From Eucommia ulmoides (Eukaryota; Streptophyta; Magnoliopsida; Garryales; Eucommiaceae), in the NCBI GenBank assembly GCA_016647705.1, contig CM028325.1:25567566-25631565 (forward strand): 64,000 nt of DNA, written 5' to 3'. This document shows, piece by piece, positions 42,630-52,801 of the stretch. Under the pieces are notes generated by a model. That model did no database searches, was not told the DNA's origin, and saw only the letters and a program-made list of their open reading frames with translations. Within the stretch, counting starts at the first letter, position 1; each line of letters starts with the position of its first letter. Position numbers and translations under genes: made by a program.

Positions 42630-43390
42630 TGATATAGGGGGATCTCGTCAGGTATACCACGTGGTCAATATCCACCCAAGTATGGAAAAACGGCTGGGCT
42701 AAGAGCTAAAATCCCCTCAACACCAGGCTGGGAGCTAAAATCCACTCAATACCAGGATGGGAACTGAAATCCCCTCAACACTGAACTGGGAGCTGAAATC
42801 CCCTCAAATGCTGAGCTGGGCCGCCCTCCGAGCCGGGCTAAGGATCGTCTCAGTAAAGAAATCTGAGTCGACAGACTACGATCCGGACTGACAAACTCGA
42901 ACACCCTCTGATCGCCATCTCCACATGTAGGACTTCACCGGGTCGTCATGAGGTTCCGGCCCATGGGCCTCTACACGTGGGCCCAAAAGCCCAACCCAGG
43001 CGGTTATAGCACTAATCCATCTGCTCATTGGCTACCCAACGGATTAGGCTAATTAACCCGAGCTCAGCTCCCTAATTTCGCGGCACTAATCGAGCACCGA
43101 CACTTATAAATACACCATGGCACCCACTGCCCAATGGTACGTCTTCTCTAGTGAGATCATAACACTTTTTAGTCTTTCTCCCTCGGATACTTACTGTCAC
43201 GCCGAAGGGACTTTACCGGGCATAACATCGGTGGGTCTTTGTGCAGGTGCTCAGAGTGAAAGAGTGGAGCTTAGCTCAGAGGTCATCATCACTCTTAAAT
43301 TCATCCAGGTAATCACACCATCAAAGGTCTTGTGCCCCGAAATCCTTCTAGACCATACTGTTGACTCGTCGCCACTTTTTGACATCAACA
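42630..43390 (+). mobile_element. Solo LTR related to element X, 761 bp
   Basis: TGATATAGGGGGATCTCG to TTGACATCAACA, flanked by GTTAA (42625-42629) and GTTAC (43391-43395), 4 of 5. TATA box ACTTATAAATACACC at 43104-43118. It shares the 'ggattaggctaattaacc' and 'ggatacttactgtcacg' blocks with 32724-33400. Instead of 79-bp units it carries about five units of roughly 33 bp ('gctgggagctaaaatcccctca', 42690-42830). The 94-codon open frame over its 3' half is a shadow. Confidence 0.85.
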
Positions 43391-43697
43391 GTTACCTATA
43401 ACAAAAAATTATTAGTTTGCACTACAAGAATAATTTTTATAGAAAAAATTAAAATAAATAGACCCCTAATAAAACCCTAAATTAAAATAAATGGTTTTCA
43501 TTCTTTCAATCCTAGTTCCCACGTTGTCACGACAATACGATACCATACGATTCAGTTCTTAATACTCCCACTCCCACGATGTGTCCCTCTCCCATGAGTT
43601 TTGACAATACAATACCTCTCTATAAATCATTGATCCTCTCATTACAAGAAAAATGATATGTAACAAAAATTATTCTAGTGACAATCAAAACATAACC
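43391..43697 (+). mobile_element. Further CACTA-end-like fragments
   Basis: CACTACAAGAATAATTTTTA at 43420 and CATTACAAGAAAAATGATAT at about 43645 repeat the CACTA-type end in the same orientation as 42415. The stretch has no coding sequence. Confidence 0.4.
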
Positions 43698-45888
43698 TGT
43701 TGATCCTAAGATTTTGATGAACAATTAAATATTAATATTTTTGGTGAAACTAATGGTTTAATTGAGTGTTTTAGTTTATTGATTCCAATGATGAAGATAT
43801 GATGACAAGTAATGAATGGATGCTAAAAGATGATGACATAGATAATAAATGATTAAGAGGTTCAAAATTTGAAGAAATTAGAGAAAACAACTCAGGTTAA
43901 ATTTCAACTCTTAATATCCCAATTAGGATCACACACGATACAAAACGTTTTTTAAATAATTTTTATAAATATGTGTTTTTTTTATAGGATCCTGATTAGT
44001 TAAATTATTTGCTCCTATGTATAATTGAAAAAGAAATATTAATAATTGATTAAAATTGAATTTAAGTATTTAGTGGAGCAAACCGAGAAAAGAAATCGGT
44101 TAAAGGGGCAAAAACGTCAATGAAAATGGATTAAAAATGAATTGAGAGAAGTGTTCCAGCATTAGTAAGTCGACAGGTAAATCGACCGGAGCATAGAAAG
44201 AAAAGTCTCTGTATCTCTCGGTCGACAAGTAGGTCAACCTGTGCTTAAATATGAACTCTCTGTATCGATGAGAGGGCAGAGCGGTCGACCTGTGACTAGA
44301 AATGTAACTCTCTGAATCTCTAAGTTGACAGATAGGTCAACCGATGGGCTTTGGATTTTTGGCTTGGCATATCCTGAATCTAGCGGTCGACCGATGGTCA
44401 TTGGTAAGTCGACTTATGGCACTGTTTCAGGATGTTGTGGAATTCTAGATTTTATTCTAAAAGTAGCCGTTACTAGCTATTTTATAGTTAGGATTCATGA
44501 GATATATTAGGGATTTAATATTATTTGAGATATGCAACATACATTATGATATCCCTATAGATTTAGTTCATTACGTTTGAATATTTCTCAATTTGGTACA
44601 TGTAATTCTTTCTATTCTATTTAATTGTGATTGAGAAATATTTGAGGGACTTAATTGAGAAGTTTAAAAGCTAGAATTAAGTGATTTGAATTAGGATGAA
44701 GTCTTAATAATATAAGAGGTCTATAAGAGTAATTAAATATCACAACAAGTGGGAACTAATCGTTAGAGAGCTTATGTTATTCCCATTTATATAGACCTGT
44801 GTTTTTCATATTAGATAGAGAGATCAAGAGAATTATACTGAGCTTTTCTAAGAGAAATCATATTGAGAGAATTGTAAGAGATTTTCCAAGAGTTATTCTT
44901 GAGAATTGTTTACTGTGGATTATTGCTGCTACCGAATCTGAAGTGACATTGCTATAATTATTTTTTCAGTGGATTCCGGGTGAGATCTTTCCAAATTATT
45001 TTCTATTTAGTATTGCTTGATTATATTTAGAATTTGACCTTTAGAAATTGTTTTCTGATTTTTTATTGAAAAATATTTTTGAAACAATTTCTTGAATAAA
45101 TCTGATTACGTACTCAATTACGTGCTACCCATTTTTTTTATTTAAAATCAGATTTTGAATATCTTACTTTTCTATCACTAGTTTTAGAATATTGATTGAG
45201 TTTTAATTTATCTGGGGTGGTAGAAGTTCTGAGTAAGAAAAATCACTTATCAATTTGTAATTGGTGAGTTGAATGACGGAATTGATACTATTGGGAGTAT
45301 TTAATTTAAGGGTAGCTAATTTCAGTCTCTTCCTATAAAGAGATTGATGTAGTAATTCTTCCTGAATTGAATTGATTTTTGAGTAATTTTGTAACGGTTC
45401 AATCCTTACCGGGTAAAAGGATATTTGGAGTGTTTGTGAGGTTTTGATTCTTTAGCCTTAGTTTAAAAAAAAAAAAAAAAATTAGGTTATTCTTGAACCT
45501 GTAAAAAGTAGAGGTTATTCTTGAGTTTGGAAAAAAGAATTCGTAAAGGTTGATTCTGAGCCTGTAAAAAGAATCTTGGTGAAGGTTTAATTGTTACATT
45601 TAAAGGAATCTTGAGTTTAGTGGGTGCAACTCTCCGTGGGGTTCGGAGGACTGAATTAACCAAGAGTAACTTGGTGAATCAGTATAAATTTCTGTTGTGC
45701 TGCTATCTTTATATTATTTATTTTTGTTATTTGGTGTGGACCTAGTTGATTTTATATTTTCGCTGTGATATAAAGATAATAATTAATTTAAGATTAAAAT
45801 TAATTATTTGAATTTTTTAAAATATTTTCTCTGATAATTTTTTATCTACCCAATTCACTCCCCTCTTGGGTAGTTCACTGGGCCAACA
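43698..45888 (+). mobile_element. Solo Sirevirus-like Copia LTR, 2191 bp
   Basis: TGTTGATCCTAAGATTTTGA to TTCACTGGGCCAACA. Flanks TAACC (43693-43697) and TAGCC (45889-45893), 4 of 5. The terminal 'CAATTCACTCCCCTCTTGGGTAG' sequence and the repeated GGTCGACC motifs (44165-44415) are typical of Sirevirus LTRs. No internal region adjoins it. No gene. Confidence 0.8.
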
Positions 45889-46261
45889 TAGCCAATAATA
45901 GTAGATTTTTAGTGTCGAATTATTTAATTGCCTCTTATTCATCCCAAATGCTGCAAAATTTAAAAAACTAAAGCCATTTTTTGTGGCACTAAACTTTGGC
46001 ACCAAATTTTGGTGTCCTCTTTAATTTAAAAAGAAAAAAGAAAAAAAAAGTGAATAATAAATAACTCACTTATTAAAAAACAAAAAACTAAAATTAAAAA
46101 GGACCTTACCATCAAAACAGTCCCCTATAAATAAATTAAGGGTTAATCTTTATTCCCCTGTGGTTAGGTTGTTTTGCATTTTTCTTTTGTGGTATTCACG
46201 TCACCATTTTGTCCCCTTATTGTTAGGCCTTTGTTGCACTTTGTCCTCCTCGTCAACACTT
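45889..46261. other. Non-coding stretch with a transposon-end fragment
   Basis: Short repeats around 'tttggcaccaaattttggtg' (45993-46012) and, at 46139-46261, a CCCCTGTGGTTAGG...GCACTTTGTCC segment like that at 1015-1160. No gene. Confidence 0.4.
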
Positions 46262-46425
46262 TGTCTCTTAGGAAAACTTGGATGGAAAGATTATGAAATT
46301 GCCTAAGATTCGATCAAATGATGAATTGGTAGACATCCTTACCAAAACAGTCTCAAATCCGGTATTCTTAAAGTTTTAAGACAAGTTGGGCATGTGGGAC
46401 ATCCATGCACCAACTTGCGGAGGAG
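46262..46425 (+). pseudogene. Copia RNase H C-terminus and purine tract
   Basis: Reads SNDELVDILTKTVSNPVF, then after one stop DKLGMWDIHAPTCGG, the conserved end of Copia-type RNase H (QLAD.LTK..., LGM.D...). It is followed by ACTTGCGGAGGAG, the plus-strand primer tract. The rest of pol is absent to the left. Confidence 0.75.
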
Positions 46426-46690
46426 TGTTGAATGTGGTTGACAAGAGACAATTTCTATCTTCTTGTTTTAAAATATTTAATTAAGGTTGTAATTGGGGTA
46501 ATTGGGGGAAATGATTTCTATGTAGCTTGATTATTGTGATTTATGTCTAGAATCAAGCGCTATATATATATAGCTTATATATGATACCAAGAAATAATAT
46601 GAAATAGTGAGATATAATTCAAGAAGAACCATGAGAGAAATGAATCTGATTTTATCTCATTAAAGCTCACAAATTATAGGTATCAGATTT
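46426..46690 (+). mobile_element. Copia LTR followed by a primer-binding site
   Basis: The LTR is 46426-46671 (TGTTGAATGTGG to AAAGCTCACA) with a TATATATATAGC run. It is followed by AGGTATCAGATTT, close to TGGTATCAGAGC. LTR followed by a primer site, preceded by RNase H, means pol end, LTR and leader are in line, as after recombination between tandem copies. Confidence 0.6.
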
Positions 46691-46741
46691 ACAAAAAAAA
46701 AAAAAAAAAAAAAAAATTGTTTTAAAGATATACAATATATT

Positions 46742-46772
<31 letters not shown>

Positions 46773-46790
46773 CGATTTCGATTAAAAAGA
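46691..46790. repeat. Two long poly(A) tracts
   Basis: A runs of more than 20 bases at 46692-46715 and 46746-46771, separated by AT-rich DNA. Confidence 0.9.
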
Positions 46791-48033
46791 TGACAAGCTC
46801 AAATTCTCAAAAATTAAAATAAGTATGAAAAAAATAATTTGGGCAACCAAAAAATGATCAAAGAGATACCACTGGGATTTTCTTGGAAAGACAAAAAGAG
46901 CAATGTAGCATCAAACCCGGAGTTTTTGCAAAGACAAATTTGATCAAGAATTTTTTTAGAAAGTTTTTATCAAAAAATATATTTCTAAAAAATGAACTCT
47001 CTCTTCCAAAAAAGTATGATTTGATCTTTGATTCTTGATAATTAAAATTTAAAATCGGCAAGTCTATGTATAGGATTTTTAAACCATAACTATAGGAGCT
47101 ATGTTTTGAAAGATATTGTCCAAATATAACATATATAGACTCCATTTATCCAACAAATTTAAATTATCAATATTTGACCAGTATTAGAATATTTAAAACA
47201 CTCAATTTAGCACTAAGAATATTTTTATTTAAAACTCCACATGATATAAAAAAACAATTATTTGGTAAAAACCACAAAATCAAGTAATATATGGACTAAT
47301 TCAAAAGATCCCCAAAATATATGATATTTCTTTGAAAACTAATCAAAACCAATAAGAATATAATATTCCAATGTTCAAATCCACGCAAATGGGTAGAAGA
47401 TCTTTTAAAACATTTTGGTCAAATCCTAAAAACAGACTTATCGATCGACTGATTCCTCCGACGGTGAACCAGTTAACTCTCGACATTTAGATTTCTAGCC
47501 ATTGAACACAAGTCGGTCGATCGGGCCGTCAACCGTTTTAGGCCCTAAATTGATCGTTCAACCTATCAATTGACCGATTAATCTAAAACTCCAAAAATAC
47601 TAACTTGATTCTTCTAGTCTACCGTCTTTCCTGTCGGTTGACTATTGAAGCCGAAAAATCCTTTTTTCTGAAATTTTCAAACACTTTCTTGATTAAGTTT
47701 TTGGGGAAAATATTTGCACACTTAAATTTATCACTTGTAATATATATTAACATATTTTAAATTATTTTCAAATGTCGTGCGTGATCCTAATCTGATTGCA
47801 TTAAGAGTTTAAGAAAAGTTTAGTTGTTTTACCTAGAAATATAAAAAATATTCATGCTAAAAAAATCTTCAATATCTTAATTGCAATCGTCTCTATTTTT
47901 GTCATTCGTCTTTATGAAATCCAATATTTTTCTCATTGAAGCATAGGTACTAAAAGTTGAATTACTTAATAAACGTATTAGTTTCACAAAACATTAACGT
48001 TAATTGCTACATCAAAACATCTAAGGTCAACAC
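46790..48033 (-). mobile_element. Truncated Sirevirus-like LTR, opposite orientation
   Basis: The minus strand starts TGTTGACCTTAGATGTTTTG and resembles the start of the 43698 LTR (TGTTGATCCTAAGATTTTGATG, 'gtgaaactaat' block). It also has a domain of GGTCGA/TCGACC-type repeats at 47440-47640. The far end is lost; the left boundary is approximate. The minus-strand open frame at 46858-47145 is low complexity. Confidence 0.6.
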
Positions 48034-48480
48034 ATTGTGATTCATGTTGAGTATAACATTGAATATAACATTGTCTTACATGATGCAACATCTAGAACAA
48101 CACTAAAAGATCAATAACATGTTAAATATAACATTACGTTACATTCAACATTGAACTATTTTTGTTGACCATGCAATTTCTATATGCAGTGATTGTGTGA
48201 ATTTCTACTTCAATTGTCGTGGTATGCAAATACAATGGGGTTACGTACGTGGTATGTATTGATTGTGAGAGCATGATAGGAACAATAGTCCGACGAATAG
48301 TAGACAGATGGCCCAACATGTTGAATGGGCATTTTCAACATGATGTATTGATTCCCTGGTCACCTAAAATATATACTTGCTGATCAAAACGATTATAAAT
48401 AAATGGTTATTCTCATTGGCCACATTAAGGTTGATTTTTTTTAAATCAACGTGAGAACAGACAATTGATTCTACTTTTAG
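48034..48480 (+). pseudogene. Decayed second copy of the MULE-like fragment
   Basis: Nucleotide homologue of 33900-34350: 'atgcaaatacaatggggttacgtacgtgg', 'gtagacagatgg..aacatgttgaatgg' and 'ggttattctcattggccaca'. The frame is broken by several stops. It also carries the TGTTGAATATAACA-type motifs at 48040-48150. Confidence 0.6.
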
Positions 48481-48880
48481 CGTAGGGATGTCAATGATCT
48501 GGTTTCGGCTCGGTTTCATACAAAACCAAAACGCAAATCATTAGACATATATGAAACCAAAACCAAAATCGCTAGCTTTTTTCTAACTATTTTTAAAATC
48601 AGGCCATTTAATTTTAACCAAAACCAAAACCACAAAACAGTTTAAGATTTTTAAATTTTATAAAAAAACAAAACCACGATCAAAACCACTTAGTCAGTTT
48701 CAAAACCGGACCGCTCAGTTCGATTTTGTATGGCTACCCATCGGTTCGGTTTTAATTGTCATCCATATTTTACCGTAAGAAGCTATAGAAATCCTCATTT
48801 GAGAATCAATGTTCTAACAACTATTCAAGATAGTTTGTTGCAACATAATGCATTTGTCAATAAATTTTGTTAGGCTAATG
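48481..48880. other. AC-rich low-complexity stretch
   Basis: Dominated by AAACCAAAACC motifs and, at 48488-48520, the 'gggatgtcaatgatctggtt' phrase often seen in plant repeats. No gene. Confidence 0.4.
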
Positions 48881-49470
48881 TGGCTAACTCACCGGTTGCA
48901 ATAAACCTGTTAGGTTTAAAGCAATGTGGCTAACTCATCCTAATTTTAATGAGTTCATAACTGAAAGTTGGAATAATTATAATGGTAATCTTGAAGCTAA
49001 CCTAAAACACTTCACTTCGATATAAAAAATTGGAAACTTGAATTTTTTGGAAATATATTTAAATGAAAGAGAAACATTATGGCAAGATTAAATGGAATCC
49101 AAAAAGCTCAAGAAAGGTAGTTTTCCCAAGCCCTTGATAATCTTGAACATGAGCTAAAGAATAGTTATAGAAGAATTCTAAAACAAGAAGAATTGTTATG
49201 GGTTCAAAAATCTAGAGTTAATAGCCTCCTCTTGGGTAGTAAAAACACCCGTTTCTTCCATATGGACACTAATCAGAGAAGAAAGAACAAAATTTTTACC
49301 CTCAAAGATGATCATGATAACTGGATAAATGACCCCTTGAACATTAAAAACCATGTGACGAACTTCTTAAAAAAACTCTTCAGTACTTACCCCCACAACC
49401 TCTGTTAGAGGGGAAAGAAATAGGAATCTAAGAACCATTAAAGATGAGGAGCATTATAATATGAATAAAG
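48881..49470 (+). pseudogene. LINE ORF2 left part (linker before reverse transcriptase)
   Basis: Broken frames read the stretch between endonuclease and reverse transcriptase of plant L1-type LINEs: KAMWLTHPNFNEFITESW, NWKLEFFGNIF, then QKSRVNSLLLGSKNTRFFH and NKIFTLKDDHDNWINDP. The endonuclease domain is not present. The frame stops at 49471, where an LTR element is inserted, and resumes at 62413. Confidence 0.85.
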
Positions 49471-49934
49471 TGTTGGAAAAAATTTGGTGACCTAACATTA
49501 ATTGGATAACTTGTTTTACAAAAATAGGTTAATAGATAGTCTATTATATAACTAGCTCAAATAATAAGTAATCATATTTTGATTTGGGTTGTGGTATCTT
49601 TTATGTAGAAACTCAGTTAAGTGGTAAGTATAGATTTTGGATTTTGTTGAAACCCGTTATGGGAGGGCCCAACGAGAAACCCTAATATAAATAATTAGGT
49701 CCCCTCTCTAGTTTAGATTAAAGGTTTCTTCCCATTGAGAGCCGTCACCACAATAATCTAGATCATAGGGAGGAAGACCTAATTAATAATCCGCTGCGAC
49801 AGATTCAATCTCCTGGGTTGGCTCAAACAGGTATGTATTCGATTACCGTTCTTTATTATTATGTCCTAATAATCATGTATGTTTACGATCTTTATTAATT
49901 TTCGTATTATTGTGATTATGAGAAATAATCAACC
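49471..49934 (+). mobile_element. 5' LTR of the 12.9-kb Copia-type element
   Basis: 464 bp, with a TATA-like AATATAAATAATTAGG (49683-49698) 20-odd bp upstream of a pyrimidine-rich start region. Near-identical in order to 61943-62407. Confidence 0.85.
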
Positions 49935-49936
49935 TG

Positions 49937-49948
49937 TGGTATCGGAGC
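49937..49948 (+). other. Primer-binding site of the 12.9-kb element
   Basis: TGGTATCGGAGC, one mismatch to the initiator tRNA-Met complement, two bases after the LTR. Confidence 0.85.
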
Positions 49949-50219
49949 TACATACATGATTTAGGATCTACAATTCCCAAAAAATGATTTATTTATTTGT
50001 TTTAATTTACCATATTCTGCCTGATTGGTCCAATTTTTGTTCTGGTATTTGAATCGTTTCTCTAAATTTTGTTATTGTTCTGCTGAGTCTTATTATTGAA
50101 GAATAATTGTTTATAGGAATAATAGGTAGGAGGTCCTAAATTTAGACTCTAATTGGTCAAAATTCTTAGAGACGGTAAAAACTTTTGATTTAGTCTCATA
50201 TGTTTTAAAAAGGTGGAAG

Positions 50220-50720
50220 CCTTGCACATATAATAGTCACGCGTCAGTTACATGTAACTATTTTGTGTGTAATATTACTTTATTAATTGCAAGCAATTTT
50301 TTTATTATTATTTATTTTTTAATTTTTTTACATATAACAATTTTGTGTGTAAAAAATTTGTTTGATGTCACAAAATATATATAATTAGTTAAAGATAACT
50401 AATTATATATAACTTTTTAATTACAATGTCTCTGATATATAATTAAAAAGTTTGATATTTTTCAGTTACATGTGCCAATAATGTGTAATTTTTTAGTTAC
50501 ATGTCTCTAATATGTAATTAAAAAGTTTGATTTTTTCAGTTATATGCTCCAATAATATGTAACTTTTTTAGTTACGTGTCTCTGATATGTAAGTAAAAAG
50601 TTTGATATTTTTTTAGTTACGTTATAAAATATTATACATATATATATATAATAACTAAAGTACATGTAACTAAAAATACTTAAATATGTGTAAAAAATAA
50701 CAATTATGAAATTGTAACTA
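50220..50720. repeat. AGTTACATGT minisatellite
   Basis: At least five units of about 60-70 bp built of CAGTTACATGT, 'ccaataatatgtaact' and 'tctctgatatgtaattaaaaagtttga'. Non-coding. Confidence 0.8.
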
Positions 50721-51061
50721 ACATTAGTTACATGTAATAGAATTCACTATAAAAATTCAATGTATTCACTAAGGATTCCCTACAATTCTTACAATTTTTA
50801 TAATGCGGGACTAAAACACAAGTGAACTCTAACTTAAATGATTAAATCAAAACCTAATAATACAAAAAGACTTTTTACCACTTTAAAAATGAGACTTTTC
50901 ACCAATTTTTGGTTGTTTATATTATCTTTTTGTCTGCTGGATTATAGTAGAAAATTTGAATGAACTAGCCATGAATCTTATTATTATATTATCTTTATTC
51001 ATGTATATCTCTTCATTTAGAGGACTGACTATGAAAATGATCAAACCCAAACCGATTGTTT

Positions 51062-51470
51062 CACTTTGAGAAGTTCCTGCAATTGAGCCAAGTAGTACTC
51101 ATCGTACTCTTTGTCCTATCCGTACCGTCGGTCATGGCTATCCCACGGTGACAGATACAATCAGACGTCAACGCCGCTGGCCTCCGCCGCCTACACCAGC
51201 TCCTCCACCACGTCGCCGCCTGTCCATCCACGAACTCCTGATCACGGAGTGATCGGTGTACCGCGACGGCTACAGGAAGAACCCGTCGTGGTGTTTCATG
51301 GTGAGAATCACCAGCGAAACTCCGGCTTGCGACGCCGCGTCTACTCACCGCAAGGCGTCGAGCCTCGTCGGATTAAATATCTTTGGGTCCTCCTTGCTGG
51401 TGCCCCGCTCGGAGTCAGTGAACCTGTTGACGGCGCAGAGGTTATATGCCATCTAGGGTTCTCTCTAAAA
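51062..51470 (-). pseudogene. Alpha-L-fucosidase (GH29) gene fragment
   Basis: A GC-rich island reading on the minus strand: NRFTDSERGTSKEDPKIFNP, VSLVILTMKHHDGFFL, RYTDHSVIRSSW; then, after a one-base insertion, GDVVEELV, LYLSPWDSHDRRYG and DKEYDEYYLAQLQELLK. The KHHDGF and LYLSPWD blocks are hallmarks of plant FUC1-type alpha-L-fucosidases, which remove fucose from glycans in the apoplast. At least five in-frame stops (two replace the conserved Trp of the RW and LWPS motifs) and the frameshift make it dead. The N-terminal part and the second half of the enzyme are missing. It lies inside the Copia-type element, so it was probably captured or inserted there. Confidence 0.85.
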
Positions 51471-52801
51471 ATGAAATACCGAAACCACACTGAAGTTCAT
51501 TTAAAAGTTCATTTTAGACCCTTTATTTTCCAATATTTACTTTATTGCCCAACTAATTGTTTCTTTTTCCAAATTGATACCTAAAAATAAAAATAATTTT
51601 TTTAGGACCTCGATTTTTTTATATTAGTATTTAACAATGTTTTTGCTAATTTTAATTATAACATTAAAAAAAATAGAGGAAAATTTAAAGAAACAATGTT
51701 TTTGGGTCTTTTTTCCTGTGCACTTATTTTTTGGTCTTCTAATTTTCTGTAAAATTTATTTTATTTTTTTAGGGTTAAAAATAATTTTTAGTTAATTATT
51801 ACTCATTATATGATTTAATTAGTTTAAAATTATTTTTTGAGATGTTTTTATGTTGAAAATTTTACAAAAATTGTGTTGATTGATTTGGAATGGGATTTTA
51901 GTACTCACTCTCCATAAATTAAAATGTATTTATGTGTAATCTTGAAATTAGTTTTTAAGTCACATAAAACTAATTTAATGATTAGTTTAAACTCTCTTCA
52001 CAATTGTCGGCGTGCCGAAACAACAAGTTCTCTAAAGTTTTGTCCTTTTTGTTTTTTGTGGGTGAGATCTCGATCAAACGGTAATAGTTAGTTTGTTTTC
52101 TTCTTGCATTTGTTGTTGTGGTCCCTGCCTTCCAATTGTTTTTTTTTTTTGTTTTGTTTTTTGTTTTTTCTATTGTTGGGTTCACAGAATAATTGGAAAA
52201 CAATTAAGCAAAAGCACTTAATGAGACAATTATGGTCTTTTATTGACACCAATATCAGTGTAAAAATTTAATAGAAATTGGTAATTTTCATTAAGACCCT
52301 TAACCAAGTAGTTCAATAGCAGTTCTCTGACAAAAATTTCAGATGAACCCAACCTTAATATTAAAACCTGAATATTGATATGTATGTCCCCATTCTATAA
52401 TTTTTGCTTGGAAATTTATGAAAATTCTATTTTCTCATTAATTGCTACTGGTTATCACTACTACGTCTCTAGGAGATTGCATTTGTGAGAAGAAAATCCC
52501 AATTTTTCGTAAATTGCATTTGTAATTATCACCGTATTATCGTGTTTTATGATAAATTATGCTAACAATTGTTGCATAATCACGTTTTTGAAATTCACTG
52601 GATTTGCATTCGCTAGGTGGAAAGCCTAATTTCCCCTTTGTAAATTACGTTTGTAATTGTCATTGTATTATCGTATTTGTTCTTTGTATTTTGGGAAAAT
52701 GACAAATTTTATAATTAATTATGTAAAATATGTTTGTGGAGTAAAATATTAATTCATCCTAAAACGTGTGATTTTCATTGTTCATATTTAAATACAATAT
52801 T
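51471..52801. other. Non-coding interior of the Copia-type element
   Basis: AT-rich, no gene. A 131-bp direct repeat 'gtaaattgcatttgtaattatcaccgtattatcg' / 'gtaaattacgtttgtaattgtcattgtattatcg' lies at about 52509 and 52640. Confidence 0.6.

Noticed and set aside
51111-51584. 157-codon plus-strand protein
   Set aside because: Antisense to the fucosidase fragment, whose minus-strand motifs are convincing.
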